64,000 nt of DNA, taken from positions 19,482 to 83,481 of the forward strand of contig JAZNBF010000014.1 in assembly GCA_045586905.1 (NCBI GenBank), written 5' to 3'. Of the stretch, positions 31,938-40,578 are shown one piece after another (position 1 is the stretch's first letter; each line of letters starts with the position of its first letter). The position numbers and the translations under genes are program-made. This stretch comes from RGIG1828 sp045586905 (GTDB taxonomy: Bacteria; Bacillota; Clostridia; UMGS1810). The notes beneath the pieces are model-generated. The model searched no databases. It had not been told where the DNA came from and worked only from the letters and a program-made list of their open reading frames with translations.

Positions 31938-32144
31938 TTATCTTTCTACTTCGATTACGACATCAGGACACATGGTCGCACAGAAAGCACAGCCTATGCA
32001 TTTGTCCATTTCGATTACTGTGGCAGGGTGAAACCCTTTTGCGTTGATTCTGTCTTTTGCCATTGTGACAATCTTTTTGGGACAAGCGTCAACACAAAGA
32101 CCACAGCCTTTACATCTGTCTTCGTTAAAAGTTACTTTTGCCAT
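31938..32144 (-). CDS. 2-oxoacid:ferredoxin oxidoreductase, ferredoxin-like delta subunit
   Basis: 68 residues with two 4Fe-4S motifs, CKGCGLCVDACP and CIGCAFCATMCP. It passes electrons from the TPP site to ferredoxin. First gene of the operon delta-alpha-beta-gamma; GGAGG precedes the ATG. Confidence 0.95.
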   Translation of the reverse strand: MAKVTFNEDRCKGCGLCVDACPKKIVTMAKDRINAKGFHPATVIEMDKCIGCAFCATMCPDVVIEVER

Positions 32145-32182
32145 ATTAAAAGCCTCCTTTGAGAGAATGTTGATTTATTTAT

Positions 32183-32207
32183 CCGTAACCAAACAGATTG
32201 GTTATGG
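32183..32207 (-). terminator. Hairpin between the P-loop ATPase gene and the oxidoreductase operon
   Basis: CCGTAACCAA pairs with TTGGTTATGG (one G-U) around ACAGA. It has no strong T run, so it may be a partial terminator or a processing site. Confidence 0.5.
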
Positions 32208-32211
32208 CTAT

Positions 32212-32883
32212 TTATGCAAGTGCATCAAATGGCAGATGCATAAAAAGTTTCAGGGGGAACCTCGTCTCTTCCGAAACACCTTTGAGCTTTGCAAGAACTT
32301 CGGGTGTTGCGCTGACATGTTTTACGGGGACACCAAGTTTTTGACTAACATCGTCTATAAGTTCAAACGAACCTTCGAAATCGTCGGCGCTTGAGAGATA
32401 GGAAAGGTTGGTGTTGTTGACAAGGGCTGTAATTTTACACCTTGAAGATGCCTCAATTTCGTATGCAAGCTTTAGGATGGATTCTGCATCCTGTGTGTCG
32501 GGCCTTTTGGCGTTTATGACGAAAAACATTTCGTAGTCTTCGTCTTTGATGTAGGGATAGTACTGACCGAGAGCAATTGCGCCCTCTTCATCGCCGCCCA
32601 CATCGAGCACCGCAGGGGTGGATTTGTCGGCAAAGACGGAGAATATGTCGCTGGGGAGTGAGGGCAGGTCGAGATTGGTGCATGCATACTCGGGTGCGAT
32701 GACCTTTATACCGTTGTCTTTCAAAACTCCTGAAGCATCGTTTGTGCGGAAATATGGATTTACTATGTCCATGTCGCAGATAGTGGCAGAGCCGAAGACC
32801 TCTTTGAGCCTGAGCGCATAGTTGATGGCAAATTCGGTTTTGCCGCTGCCATAGTGGCCTGTGATTATATTTAATCTTTTCAT
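32212..32883 (-). CDS. P-loop ATPase of unknown function (ParA/MinD-like fold)
   Basis: 223 residues with Walker A GHYGSGKTEFAINYAL at residues 8-15, ICDMDIVNPYFRTND and the Walker B-like VLDVGGDEEGAIALGQY. It looks like a SIMIBI-class ATPase. Such proteins are annotated only as ATP-binding protein in Clostridia. ATG at 32883 follows AAGGA; the stop of the RseC gene lies six bases before. Partner and role unknown. Confidence 0.8.
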   Translation of the reverse strand: MKRLNIITGHYGSGKTEFAINYALRLKEVFGSATICDMDIVNPYFRTNDASGVLKDNGIKVIAPEYACTNLDLPSLPSDIFSVFADKSTPAVLDVGGDEEGAIALGQYYPYIKDEDYEMFFVINAKRPDTQDAESILKLAYEIEASSRCKITALVNNTNLSYLSSADDFEGSFELIDDVSQKLGVPVKHVSATPEVLAKLKGVSEETRFPLKLFMHLPFDALA

Positions 32884-32888
32884 ATACA

Positions 32889-33284
32889 TCATTCCTTAAT
32901 AACTGAAACTATGACATTTTGCATTTTCACTGAGCGATTGGTCTTTTTTATGACCAGCACCCACAGAGCTATCATAGCTGCAAACATAACAGCTGTGGCA
33001 AAAGCTGAAAAGGAAAGCACTTCGCAAAGGACAGATGCAAAGAGCATAAGAAACACGGGGAGAATGTATACACAAAGTGCGATGGTTAAAATCTTGGAGC
33101 TTTGAGCCTCGATGATAACCTTATCGCCAATTTTTGCGCCTATCGGGTTGGAAACCGTGGTCTTATATTCGGGTGCTGTGCACGAAGAACACTCGGTGCA
33201 ATCGTGTGAGCAGGCAGAGGTTTTGCGAATGAGAACGGTAGCAAAAGCTTCTGAAACACTGACCACTGTACCCTGCCCCGTCAT
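32889..33284 (-). CDS. RseC/SoxR-reducing-system family membrane protein
   Basis: 131 residues. The N-terminal domain has a cysteine cluster (CSHDCTECSSC) and the typical RseC strand pattern (GTVVSVSEAFATVLI, IGDKVIIEA). Two hydrophobic segments follow (LTIALCVYILPVFLMLFASVL and ATAVMFAAMIALWVLVI, each about 20 residues). RseC-like proteins in Clostridia usually accompany Rnf-type electron transport; no rnf gene is visible here. First gene after a good promoter. Confidence 0.85.
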   Translation of the reverse strand: MTGQGTVVSVSEAFATVLIRKTSACSHDCTECSSCTAPEYKTTVSNPIGAKIGDKVIIEAQSSKILTIALCVYILPVFLMLFASVLCEVLSFSAFATAVMFAAMIALWVLVIKKTNRSVKMQNVIVSVIKE

Positions 33285-33317
33285 ACAATCCACCTCACCT
33301 ATCATAGTTTACAGTAT

Positions 33318-33346
33318 ATTATATCAAAAACGACAAAATAATTCAA
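33318..33346 (-). promoter_or_regulatory. Promoter of the rseC-ATPase unit
   Basis: On the minus strand TTGAAT (33346-33341), 17 bases, TATAAT (33323-33318), about 34 bases upstream of the start codon. Confidence 0.75.
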
Positions 33347-33401
33347 TAGGTAACAGCTTTAAAAATACACAAAAATCGTGTTTTTTTAAGCTTTGTTTTA
33401 T

Positions 33402-33438
33402 AAAAAAAACCAAGCCAAATATATTTTTGACTTGGTTT
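33402..33438 (-). terminator. Terminator after ybaK
   Basis: On the minus strand CCAAGTCAAA pairs with TTTGGCTTGG (one G-U), followed by T8. It separates the mrp-ybaK unit from the rseC promoter. Confidence 0.9.
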
Positions 33439-33443
33439 TAGCT

Positions 33444-33914
33444 TTATCTTGTTATATCAGAGGGTGTACCTTCTGTGAATGCCAGAAGCTCTTTTACATC
33501 CAAAAGAAGCTGGCACCCCTTTATGCCTGCACTGACGGTTATTTTCTCAAGACCGAGACACGATGCGCAAAAATATGTTGGAAATTTCTTTTTCATGCCA
33601 ATGGGAGAACAGCCACCTCTGATGTAGCCGGTGAGGGCAAGAAGGTCTTTGACATGGACCATTTCTATCTTTTTGTTGCCGCTCACACTTGCCGCTTTTT
33701 TGAGGTCTATCTCCTTATCGACAGGTATGCACATAACGAGGGGGCCGGTTTTGTCGCCTTTGGCAACCAGGGTTTTAAATACCATGGCAAAATCAAGACC
33801 CACAGACTGAGCAATTGTGGTGCCCGAAAGGTCGTTTTCGTCTACGGTGTATTCAAGAGGTGTGTATGAGATTTTTGCCTTGTCCAGCTGTCTCATTGCA
33901 TTTGTCTTTTGCAT
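33444..33914 (-). CDS. ybaK: Cys-tRNA(Pro)/Cys-tRNA(Cys) deacylase YbaK/EbsC family
   Basis: 156-residue trans-editing protein that hydrolyses mischarged aminoacyl-tRNA. It has TNAMRQLDKAKISYTPLEY at the N-terminus, KTLVAKGDKTGPLVMCIPVDKEIDLKKAA, and the GYIRGGCSPIGMKKKFPTY motif typical of YbaK. GGTGAT precedes the ATG. It lies ten bases after mrp and ends at a strong terminator. Confidence 0.93.
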   Translation of the reverse strand: MQKTNAMRQLDKAKISYTPLEYTVDENDLSGTTIAQSVGLDFAMVFKTLVAKGDKTGPLVMCIPVDKEIDLKKAASVSGNKKIEMVHVKDLLALTGYIRGGCSPIGMKKKFPTYFCASCLGLEKITVSAGIKGCQLLLDVKELLAFTEGTPSDITR

Positions 33915-33924
33915 ATTATCACCA

Positions 33925-34749
33925 TCAGATATTTTCTATAACATCGGAAAGGGCATCGAGCCAATCACCATCAAAGAGCTCTATCATGCCTGCATCGGCA
34001 CCCTGAGCCACCTTGGGATTTATGGGAAGACGGCTGATGGAGGAAATGTCATGTTCTCTGGCAACATCTTCGATATGGCTTTCGCCGAAAATGCTGTGTT
34101 TTTTGCCACAGTCGGAGCACTCAAAATAGGACATGTTCTCAACAATGCCGAGAATGGGAACATTCATGAGCTTTGCCATTTTAACAGCTTTGGCAACTAT
34201 CATGGATACAAGCTCCTGAGGTGAGGTGACGATGACTATACCGTCTACGGGGATGGACTGGAACACTGTGAGAGGTACGTCACCTGTGCCGGGAGGCATA
34301 TCGATGAACATGTAGTCACAATCCCAGATAACATCTGTCCAGAATTGCTTTACTGTGCCACCGATAACAGGGCCACGCCATACAACAGGATCGGTATCGT
34401 TTTCTAAAAGAAGGTTGATGCTCATAATGTCTATGCCTGTTTTGGAAGAAACGGGCAAAAGTCCAAATTCATTTGCCGTGGCTTTTTGATTTATGCCAAA
34501 GGCTTTGGGAATGGACGGACCTGTAACATCGGCATCTAAGATGCCTGTTTTATAGCCTTTGCGTCTCATAAGAACTGAAAGCATTGAGGTTACCATAGAT
34601 TTGCCCACGCCGCCTTTGCCGCTGACGATGCCTATGGTTTTACCTATGCGGCTCATTTCGTGAGGAGCTTCAATAAGGCTCTGGGGTTTTTCTTTTGAAC
34701 TGCAATTTGCAGAGCAGGTGTCACAGTTGTGAGTGCACTGTTCGCTCAT
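33925..34749 (-). CDS. Mrp/NBP35-family iron-sulfur cluster carrier ATPase
   Basis: 274-residue P-loop ATPase with deviant Walker A GKGGVGKS (residues 44-51), GILDADVTGPSIPKAFGI, DYMFIDMPPGTGDVPLTV and a C-terminal CSDC pair (YFECSDCGKKHSIFG) that binds a bridging Fe-S cluster. The N-terminal CTHNCDTCSANCSS is an extra Cys cluster found in many clostridial Mrp proteins. It delivers Fe-S clusters to apoproteins. AAAGGATG precedes ATG. Confidence 0.93.
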   Translation of the reverse strand: MSEQCTHNCDTCSANCSSKEKPQSLIEAPHEMSRIGKTIGIVSGKGGVGKSMVTSMLSVLMRRKGYKTGILDADVTGPSIPKAFGINQKATANEFGLLPVSSKTGIDIMSINLLLENDTDPVVWRGPVIGGTVKQFWTDVIWDCDYMFIDMPPGTGDVPLTVFQSIPVDGIVIVTSPQELVSMIVAKAVKMAKLMNVPILGIVENMSYFECSDCGKKHSIFGESHIEDVAREHDISSISRLPINPKVAQGADAGMIELFDGDWLDALSDVIENI

Positions 34750-34842
34750 ATTTAAACATCCTTTCTATGTTAAAGATAATATATGCTTTGAATATTTTAT
34801 CACAAACGCCAAAATTTATCAAGGGGCAAAGAAAAATAAAAA

Positions 34843-34873
34843 TGCAGAGAAAGTAATACGGGCTTTCTCTGCA
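34843..34873 (-). terminator. Terminator of the ECF sigma operon
   Basis: TGCAGAGAAAG/CTTTCTCTGCA perfect stem with a 9-base loop; on the minus strand TTTTTATTTTT follows. It lies about 80 bases after the stop at 34950. Confidence 0.88.
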
Positions 34874-34949
34874 CTAATATTGGAAATCACCGAGAAAAAA
34901 TCTCAATGATTGACTTTAATATTATTTCGCGCACAAATTAAAATATACA

Positions 34950-35528
34950 TTATTTCAAAAGCTTTTGTAAAATTTCTTTTTCGGTGGCTTTATCATCTGA
35001 CGATATGACTATGTGTATTCCGTCAAGTTCGGCACAGGTCGCTTCGGGCAAAACAGAAGAAAGATCGGTGACTTTGGAAATTGTTATCTGAGATGGAGTG
35101 TCCTTACTTGGATAGGATATGAAAAGAGAAAGAGGATCGGCATAGCTGTCGTCTGCCACATCGGCACCGGACTTATCGGGTGTGATTTCAAAAATACGGT
35201 TTAGAATTTCACCATAATATTCACTGTTTCTAGATGCATCGTCAGAGAGTGGAGCCTCGATTTGTCTGACCATTTGAGGTGTGGATGAAATATCTGCTTC
35301 GGATGGAGTGTTTTCCGGTGAAGATGAATGGTTGAGGTGATTGTATGAAACAAATACTGCGACAACTAAAACAAAGCAGACTGCAAAAGATGCCAGAGTG
35401 CGACCATAGGAAAAATGCTTGAAAAAGCTTTTTTCCTTTTTACATTCGCCATTGAGGATGCTGTGAAGAAGAGCTCTGTCGCCATGAATTTCGTCGGTCA
35501 TTTCTTTGTAGGCGTCTTTAAATTTCAT
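34950..35528 (-). CDS. Putative anti-sigma/membrane partner of the ECF sigma factor
   Basis: About 192 residues. A cytoplasmic N-terminus (MKFKDAYKEMTDEIHGDRAL) is followed by one membrane segment near residues 47-66 (LASFAVCFVLVVAVFVSY) and an acidic extracytoplasmic domain. The gene overlaps the end of the sigma-factor gene, which is the usual place of an anti-sigma factor. There is no HxxxCxxC zinc anti-sigma motif. GGGAGG is seven bases before ATG 35528; a longer frame is unlikely. Anti-sigma function is inferred from position and topology. Confidence 0.65.
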   Translation of the reverse strand: MKFKDAYKEMTDEIHGDRALLHSILNGECKKEKSFFKHFSYGRTLASFAVCFVLVVAVFVSYNHLNHSSSPENTPSEADISSTPQMVRQIEAPLSDDASRNSEYYGEILNRIFEITPDKSGADVADDSYADPLSLFISYPSKDTPSQITISKVTDLSSVLPEATCAELDGIHIVISSDDKATEKEILQKLLK

Positions 35529-36009
35529 AATCATACCTCCCTCCAAGTATTTCTTTGAGTTTTTGTCTTCCTCTGAAAAGTCGGGATTTGACGGTGCTCT
35601 CATTCATTCCCAGAATTTTTGAAATCTGAGCAATTGAAAGATCTTCATAGTAATGAAGATGGATGATATCAGAATATTTCGGAGAAAGCTTCTGAACCTT
35701 GTCAAAAAGGTCGCTTTTCTCGGGTGAGGTAAAGACAATCTCTTCTGAGAGGGGAACGGTTTTTTTGTGCCATGACGAAGTAAAGTGGCTCTTGCACTCA
35801 TTGACACTGACTCTGATAAGCCAGGCTTTTATGTGTTCTTCGGACTCAAACACCTTGTCAGTTTTTATGTATTTCAGAAAAACATTCTGACACACATCTT
35901 CTGCAGTGTGTTTGTCTTTTGTGTGAGAAAGTGCAAGACGGTAGACCATATCAAAATATTTTTCTGTCATTTCTTTTTTGAAGGAATCTGTATGATATGG
36001 CTTTGTCAT
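35518..36009 (-). CDS. ECF-type RNA polymerase sigma factor
   Basis: 163-residue sigma-70 family protein with only regions 2 and 4. Region 2: FDMVYRLALSHTKDKHTAEDVCQNVFLKY; region 4: LSPKYSDIIHLHYYEDLSIAQISKILGMNESTVKSRLFRGRQKLK. The start at ATG 36009 follows GAGGAG. It probably controls an envelope or stress response with the downstream membrane protein; a candidate self-recognised promoter lies upstream. Confidence 0.92.
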   Translation of the reverse strand: MTKPYHTDSFKKEMTEKYFDMVYRLALSHTKDKHTAEDVCQNVFLKYIKTDKVFESEEHIKAWLIRVSVNECKSHFTSSWHKKTVPLSEEIVFTSPEKSDLFDKVQKLSPKYSDIIHLHYYEDLSIAQISKILGMNESTVKSRLFRGRQKLKEILGGRYDYEI

Positions 36010-36030
36010 GAAAAATTCTCCTCTCAAATA

Positions 36031-36060
36031 TAATACAAACAAAAGGGAGTAAAGGTTGCA
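36031..36060 (-). promoter_or_regulatory. Candidate ECF-type promoter
   Basis: On the minus strand TGCAACCTTT, ten bases, GTTTGTATTA. AACC is typical of ECF -35 elements, while a vegetative -35/-10 pair at normal spacing is missing. The motif is short, so this is only a candidate for autoregulation. Confidence 0.4.
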
Positions 36061-36080
36061 AAAAAATAAAACTTCAGATG

Positions 36081-36590
36081 TTATCTGCTTTTATAGATGT
36101 TTCTGTTTTGCAAAAAACGGATTGAATACTTAGCACAAATGCCTGTGAAAAGTCCTGTGACAAGAGAAAAAATGAGCATAACGAGAAAATAATATGCAAC
36201 ACTTATCTGAGATGTAACTGCCACTGCCACAATAATCTGACCAAGGCTATGGAAAATAGCTCCAATCATGCTCACTGCCCAGATTTGACTACGATCTAAA
36301 AATCCGGATGCCAAAGACATGGCCAAAAAGCACATCATGCCTCCGCCAAGACTGAAAAAGAAAGACATGACTTGTCCAAAAAGCAAAAATGACAGCAATA
36401 TGCGAAGCATAAGCACACAAAAGGCTTCTTTTTTGCCGAGGATGTACATGGCAACCAGCACTATAACATTGGAAAGACCAAGCTTGACGCCGGGGATGGG
36501 TACAATTGGGGATATGAGCATTTCAAGGGCATATATGCCAAGTGCAAGGCATGAAAATAATGCAATGAGCACAGTTTTTCTTGCGTTCAT
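36081..36590 (-). CDS. Gx transporter family membrane protein
   Basis: About 169 residues, very hydrophobic, with several membrane segments; SPIVPIPGVKLGLSNVIVLVAMYILG and FSLGGGMMCFLAMSLA are typical of the Gx transporter/heptaprenyl-diphosphate-synthase-component-I-like family (Hpre_diP_synt_I). In Firmicutes it accompanies NusG-domain-II proteins, as here (7 bases between the genes). Probably an ECF-transporter S-component-like protein; substrate unknown. Confidence 0.85.
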   Translation of the reverse strand: MNARKTVLIALFSCLALGIYALEMLISPIVPIPGVKLGLSNVIVLVAMYILGKKEAFCVLMLRILLSFLLFGQVMSFFFSLGGGMMCFLAMSLASGFLDRSQIWAVSMIGAIFHSLGQIIVAVAVTSQISVAYYFLVMLIFSLVTGLFTGICAKYSIRFLQNRNIYKSR

Positions 36591-36597
36591 CTTTGCG

Positions 36598-36966
36598 TCA
36601 CGCCCCCGTGGTAAGATCGACATCGCTGTCGTCGTCGGTGAGTTTGACCACAACATTATTTGGCAGACAAACTATTGGACGGGCACCACTTTGAACAGCA
36701 CCCTGCTTTATGCAGAGTTTGTCGGGACAATCGGCTTCGATGATGGAAATCTGCCCTTTTTCGACAAAGACCACATTGCCTGAAAGCTCAATGGAGTATG
36801 GAGATGAAACGGTAGAAAGGTCAATTTTATGAATGAGCTTTCCGTCTTCAAAAATGCAGGCATATTTTTTGGGCACATCCTGAGAATTCAAATATACAAT
36901 GCCTGCCGCTGCTGCAATTGCCGCAACTGAGAAACATGTTGCCAGGATTTTGGTGGATTTTTTCAT
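36598..36966 (-). CDS. NusG domain II-containing exported protein
   Basis: 122 residues. An N-terminal membrane anchor (KILATCFSVAAIAAAAGIVYL) is followed by a beta domain with the characteristic VFVEKGQISIIEADCPDKLCIKQG and ARPIVCLPNNVVVKL. The paired cysteines in CPDKLC are conserved. It is found next to Gx transporters and flavin/RNF-type genes; the function is not established. It overlaps the dusB stop by one base. Confidence 0.9.
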   Translation of the reverse strand: MKKSTKILATCFSVAAIAAAAGIVYLNSQDVPKKYACIFEDGKLIHKIDLSTVSSPYSIELSGNVVFVEKGQISIIEADCPDKLCIKQGAVQSGARPIVCLPNNVVVKLTDDDSDVDLTTGA

Positions 36967-37946
36967 TATAATTCAGCTCCGTTTTCAAGAAATTCAGCAT
37001 ATTGATTTATAACATTCATAAGACTGTCATAGCTTTCAGCTTTGCACACCTCGTTGCGCACTGTGCTGCTGCCATGCATGCCTTTGGTATACCACGCCAC
37101 ATGCTTTCGTGCCTCTCTCACACCTCTTGACTCTCCTTTGAGAGAACAAAGAAGGGAAATCTGCTCTTTCATAACCTCAAGGCGCTCGGTGTTTGTGGGG
37201 TTGGTTATGACATTGCCATGTTCTAAAAGCTCTTTTATCTGGGTGAATAAGAAAGGATTGCCCTGAGCACCACGTGCAAGCATTATCGCATCGCATCCGG
37301 TCTCAGAAAGCATGGATGCAGCATCTTCGGCAGTGTAGATGTCACCATTGCCGATGACGGGAATGGATACTGCCTTTTTTGCCGCGGCAATTACGCTTCT
37401 GTCTGCTTTGCCGCTATAATACATTGCCGCAGTGCGACCGTGCACTGCTATGGCAGATGCACCGTTTTCTTCTATTATGCGGCAAAGAGCGGGCACATCG
37501 ATGTATTCTTTTATGCCGCATCTGATTTTACAGGTGACCGGCACAGATACACTAGATGCTGTTGCATCGACAATGCGCGCGATAAGGTCAAAATCTCTGA
37601 GCAGTGAGCTTCCGTCACCGTTGGATGTCACCTTGGGGGCAGGACAGCCCATGTTTATGTCGATTATTCTGGCGCCATAAGCCTCCACCTTTTTGGCACT
37701 TTCTGCCATGATGGAAGGATCGCTGCCAAAAATCTGAACTGCAAGCGGCTGCTCGTCGGCACACGACTGCATGAGGCCATAGGTCTTTTTGTCATTGAAA
37801 GACAGTGCCTTGGCACTTACCATTTCGGAATAGACAAGACCTGCTCCCCATTTTTTGCATATGAGGCGGAATGAAAGATCGGTTATGCCTGCCATGGGAG
37901 CAAGGAATATGTTGTTGTCGCAAGTTACATTACCTATTTTTATCAT
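36966..37946 (-). CDS. dusB: tRNA-dihydrouridine synthase
   Basis: 326-residue FMN-dependent enzyme that reduces uridine to dihydrouridine in tRNA D-loops. FLAPMAGITDLSFRLICKKWGAGLVYSEMVSA, DINMGCPAPKVTSNGDGSSLLRD with the catalytic Cys in NMGCPAPK, KIRCGI, AVHGRTAAMYYSGKAD and GNGDIYTAEDA are all visible. GGAGG is further upstream than usual of ATG 37946. Confidence 0.95.
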   Translation of the reverse strand: MIKIGNVTCDNNIFLAPMAGITDLSFRLICKKWGAGLVYSEMVSAKALSFNDKKTYGLMQSCADEQPLAVQIFGSDPSIMAESAKKVEAYGARIIDINMGCPAPKVTSNGDGSSLLRDFDLIARIVDATASSVSVPVTCKIRCGIKEYIDVPALCRIIEENGASAIAVHGRTAAMYYSGKADRSVIAAAKKAVSIPVIGNGDIYTAEDAASMLSETGCDAIMLARGAQGNPFLFTQIKELLEHGNVITNPTNTERLEVMKEQISLLCSLKGESRGVREARKHVAWYTKGMHGSSTVRNEVCKAESYDSLMNVINQYAEFLENGAEL

Positions 37947-37996
37947 AACGATATATATTATTCCTCCGGGTGTGTGAGTGTGTGGAAAAGTAATAA

Positions 37997-38026
37997 GGCG
38001 GATTGACCTATACGAGTCAATCCGCC
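37997..38026 (-). terminator. Hairpin after nrdR
   Basis: GGCGGATTGAC and its complement with an 8-base loop; GC-rich 11-base perfect stem. No long T run on the minus strand. Confidence 0.7.
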
Positions 38027-38031
38027 ATCAG

Positions 38032-38487
38032 TTATTTTGAATGGATAAGTGATGAAAGCTCTTCCATAAATGATTTTACATCTCTGAATTCGCGATAAAC
38101 AGATGCAAAACGAACATATGCAATGTCGTTTATGCCTTTGAGTTTATCCATTACGAGCTCACCAATCTCGGTAGATGTAACCTCGCGGTCTAAAGAATTG
38201 TTGAGAACACTCTCAATTTCCAAAACCATATTTTCAATTTGCGCAAAGCTTACGGGAGTTTTCTCACAAGCTCTGAGAATACCATTTAACAGTTTTTCTC
38301 TGTTGTACACCTGTCGCTTTCCGTCTTTTTTGATTATTACGAGAGGTACAGATTCAATCTGCTCATAAGTAGTAAAACGCTTTTCGCATTTCAGACACTC
38401 TCTGCGGCGACGGATGGATGCTCCGTCATCGATAGGTCTTGAATCGATTACCTTACTTTCGAGATAGTCACAATACGGACATTTCAT
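38032..38487 (-). CDS. nrdR: Transcriptional repressor NrdR
   Basis: 151 residues. An N-terminal zinc ribbon (MKCPYCDYLESKVIDSRP, RRRECLKCEKRFTTYE) is followed by an ATP-cone domain (VPLVIIKKDGKRQVYNREKLLNGI). It represses ribonucleotide reductase genes in response to the ATP/dATP ratio. No nrd gene is in the window. Confidence 0.97.
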   Translation of the reverse strand: MKCPYCDYLESKVIDSRPIDDGASIRRRRECLKCEKRFTTYEQIESVPLVIIKKDGKRQVYNREKLLNGILRACEKTPVSFAQIENMVLEIESVLNNSLDREVTSTEIGELVMDKLKGINDIAYVRFASVYREFRDVKSFMEELSSLIHSK

Positions 38488-38554
38488 TTGCTTTATCCTC
38501 CCATTTTGGAAAAATCAAAACACATTACGCACCGGCAATAGTTTTGGTTAAACA

Positions 38555-38587
38555 AATATGCTGTACATATTGCATATACAGCATATT
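38555..38587 (-). terminator. Hairpin after ftsZ
   Basis: AATATGCTGTA/TACAGCATATT perfect stem; on the minus strand TTTGTTTAAC follows. It lies 15 bases after the ftsZ stop. Confidence 0.65.
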
Positions 38588-38601
38588 TTACAGGTTAAAT
38601 A

Positions 38602-39660
38602 TTAGTCTCTGTTAAGAAAATCGGGGATTTCAAAACCACCAACATCTGCGTATCCTTCATCAGATGAAAGTGACATAATGCCTGATTTTGATGATGCATC
38701 TTCAAAGCCGGTAGCCACAACAGTGATAACGATTTCATCACCGAGGGATTCATCGATAGATGTACCGAAGATGATGTTTGCATCGGCATCAACAAGCTGA
38801 TGAACAAGCTCGGAAGCCTGCTCGATTTCCATAAGACCGAGGTCGGATGAGCCTGCAACATTGAGCACAACTTTCTTTGCACCGTCGATTGTTGTTTCGA
38901 GAAGAGGACTGTAAATAGCATCTTTTACTGCTTCTTCAGCTCTGTTGTCACCGGAAGCACGACCTATGCCGATGTGGGCAACGCCTGTGTTTCTCATAAC
39001 TGCAGAGATATCTGCAAAGTCAAGGTTGATGTAGCCGGGGCTTGTGATAAGGTCGGAAATACCTTTTACGCCCTGACTGAGTATTTTATCGGCGAGTCTG
39101 AAAGCATCTTTCATGGATGTCTTTCTGTCGCAAATATCGAGAAGCTTATTGTTTGGAATAACAATTAAAGCATCTACGCAATCTTTAAGAACTTCTATAC
39201 CCTTTTCGGCGCGTTCCATTCTCTGTTTGCCTTCGAAAGCAAAGGGTTTGGTAACAACACCTACGGTGAGTACGCCCATCTCTTTTGCAATAGCGGCAAC
39301 TGTGGGTGCTGCACCTGTACCGGTGCCACCACCCATACCTGCTGTAACAAATACCATGTTGGCATCAGCGAGTGCCTGCTTGATTTCGTCACGGCTCTCT
39401 TCGGCAGCTTTCTGTCCGATTTCGGGGTTGGCACCTGCACCAAGACCTCTGGTGAGCTTTTCGCCGATCTGAATTTTTCCGTTTGCTTTGGAAGCACGGT
39501 CACCAAAAAGGACCTGCTTATCTGTATTGATTGCTATAAATTCAACACCTGAAAGTCCGTCTTCTATCATACGGTCGAGAGCATTGTTACCGCCACCACC
39601 GACGCCGACAACTTTCATGTTGGCTCCTACTATTTCTCTTTGGTTATCAAATTCAATCAC
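38602..39660 (-). CDS. ftsZ: Cell division protein FtsZ
   Basis: Tubulin-like GTPase of 352 residues forming the Z ring. GVGGGGNNALDRMIEDGLSGVEFIAINTDKQ, the GTP signature GMGGGTGTGAAP and NNKLLDI are present. The C-terminal tail is short and ends GGFEIPDFLNRD, a conserved peptide that binds FtsA/ZipA-like partners. The start is GTG at 39660 with AGGAGG. It has its own promoter and no ftsA directly upstream; ftsQ ends 126 bases before. Confidence 0.98.
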   Translation of the reverse strand: MIEFDNQREIVGANMKVVGVGGGGNNALDRMIEDGLSGVEFIAINTDKQVLFGDRASKANGKIQIGEKLTRGLGAGANPEIGQKAAEESRDEIKQALADANMVFVTAGMGGGTGTGAAPTVAAIAKEMGVLTVGVVTKPFAFEGKQRMERAEKGIEVLKDCVDALIVIPNNKLLDICDRKTSMKDAFRLADKILSQGVKGISDLITSPGYINLDFADISAVMRNTGVAHIGIGRASGDNRAEEAVKDAIYSPLLETTIDGAKKVVLNVAGSSDLGLMEIEQASELVHQLVDADANIIFGTSIDESLGDEIVITVVATGFEDASSKSGIMSLSSDEGYADVGGFEIPDFLNRD

Positions 39661-39693
39661 GATTGTACCTCCTATAACCCATTATAATAAGTA

Positions 39694-39702
39694 ATTATAT
39701 CA
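39694..39702 (-). promoter_or_regulatory. Extended -10 promoter of ftsZ
   Basis: TGATATAAT on the minus strand (TG-N-TATAAT) about 35 bases upstream of the start; the -35 region is weak. ftsZ can therefore be transcribed apart from the upstream cluster. Confidence 0.6.
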
Positions 39703-39786
39703 CACTATTTCAAATAATGCTATACTTTTTTTGGATTTTTTTAATTTTGTGTAATTTTAACAATTTGAAATTCAGACTTTTACATC

Positions 39787-40575
39787 TTACGACATTCTGC
39801 TTGTCACGTTATCGGTGTCGGCAAGTTCGATGACACCGCCGCTTTGATTGTCGGGGAGTTCGGGAATTATGGCTTTGAGATAGGCTATTTTATATTCGAT
39901 ATTGTCGCCATCTTCTTCACCGTCTATGCCCATGTTGACCAGTGTGTCGGTGGAAAGAGTCATACGGATGTTGGTAAGGTCTGTAAGGTCGATGCTTTTC
40001 ACATCGTCAAGCATACCACCGAGCTTGAGCTCTGTGAGGATGCGTGAAATAAGAGACGAAAGGGATTTTGCATTGTCGGCATCGATTTTCATGTATTGAC
40101 CGAGTTCCGACTCAGAAAGCTGCACACCAAGTATAACGGGAGCATCCGTCTTGAGAGGCGATGCAGTGACAATAACCTTGCCGGTTTCATCTACTGCTGT
40201 GTAGGTGCCTTTTTCTTTTATGTAGGCACATTCTATTTTTTCATCTACCTCTATTGTCACGGTGGAAGGCAGGCTTCTGACGATTTTTACAGAATCTATC
40301 TTGCCAAGCTTTTTGATGTTATTCTGTGCTTTTCCGTCGTTGATTTTAAAAAGGTTGTCGCCTTCCCTGATGCCTGAACGATTTATTATTTCTGATGCTT
40401 CAAATTTGATGTTTCCGGAAACATTGATTGTTTTTATTTTGAATATCGGTGACATAAGAAGGAGAAGAACAACAACCAAAAAAAGACAAAGTATGCCTGC
40501 AATGCGGGCACGCTTAACTGTTGTCTTGTAGGGGGGTTTTTTTCTTTTTGAAACACCCTTTTCCTTTTGTGTCAT
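39787..40575 (-). CDS. ftsQ: Cell division protein FtsQ/DivIB
   Basis: 262 residues: a basic cytoplasmic N-terminus (KRKKPPYKTTVKRAR), one membrane segment (IAGILCLFLVVVLLLLMSPIF, about 29-49), then a POTRA domain (IKTINVSGNIKFEASEIINRSGIREGDNLFKIN) and the FtsQ beta domain. It bridges early and late divisome proteins outside the membrane. It starts three bases after the murA stop. Confidence 0.92.
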   Translation of the reverse strand: MTQKEKGVSKRKKPPYKTTVKRARIAGILCLFLVVVLLLLMSPIFKIKTINVSGNIKFEASEIINRSGIREGDNLFKINDGKAQNNIKKLGKIDSVKIVRSLPSTVTIEVDEKIECAYIKEKGTYTAVDETGKVIVTASPLKTDAPVILGVQLSESELGQYMKIDADNAKSLSSLISRILTELKLGGMLDDVKSIDLTDLTNIRMTLSTDTLVNMGIDGEEDGDNIEYKIAYLKAIIPELPDNQSGGVIELADTDNVTSRMS

Positions 40576-40578
40576 TAT

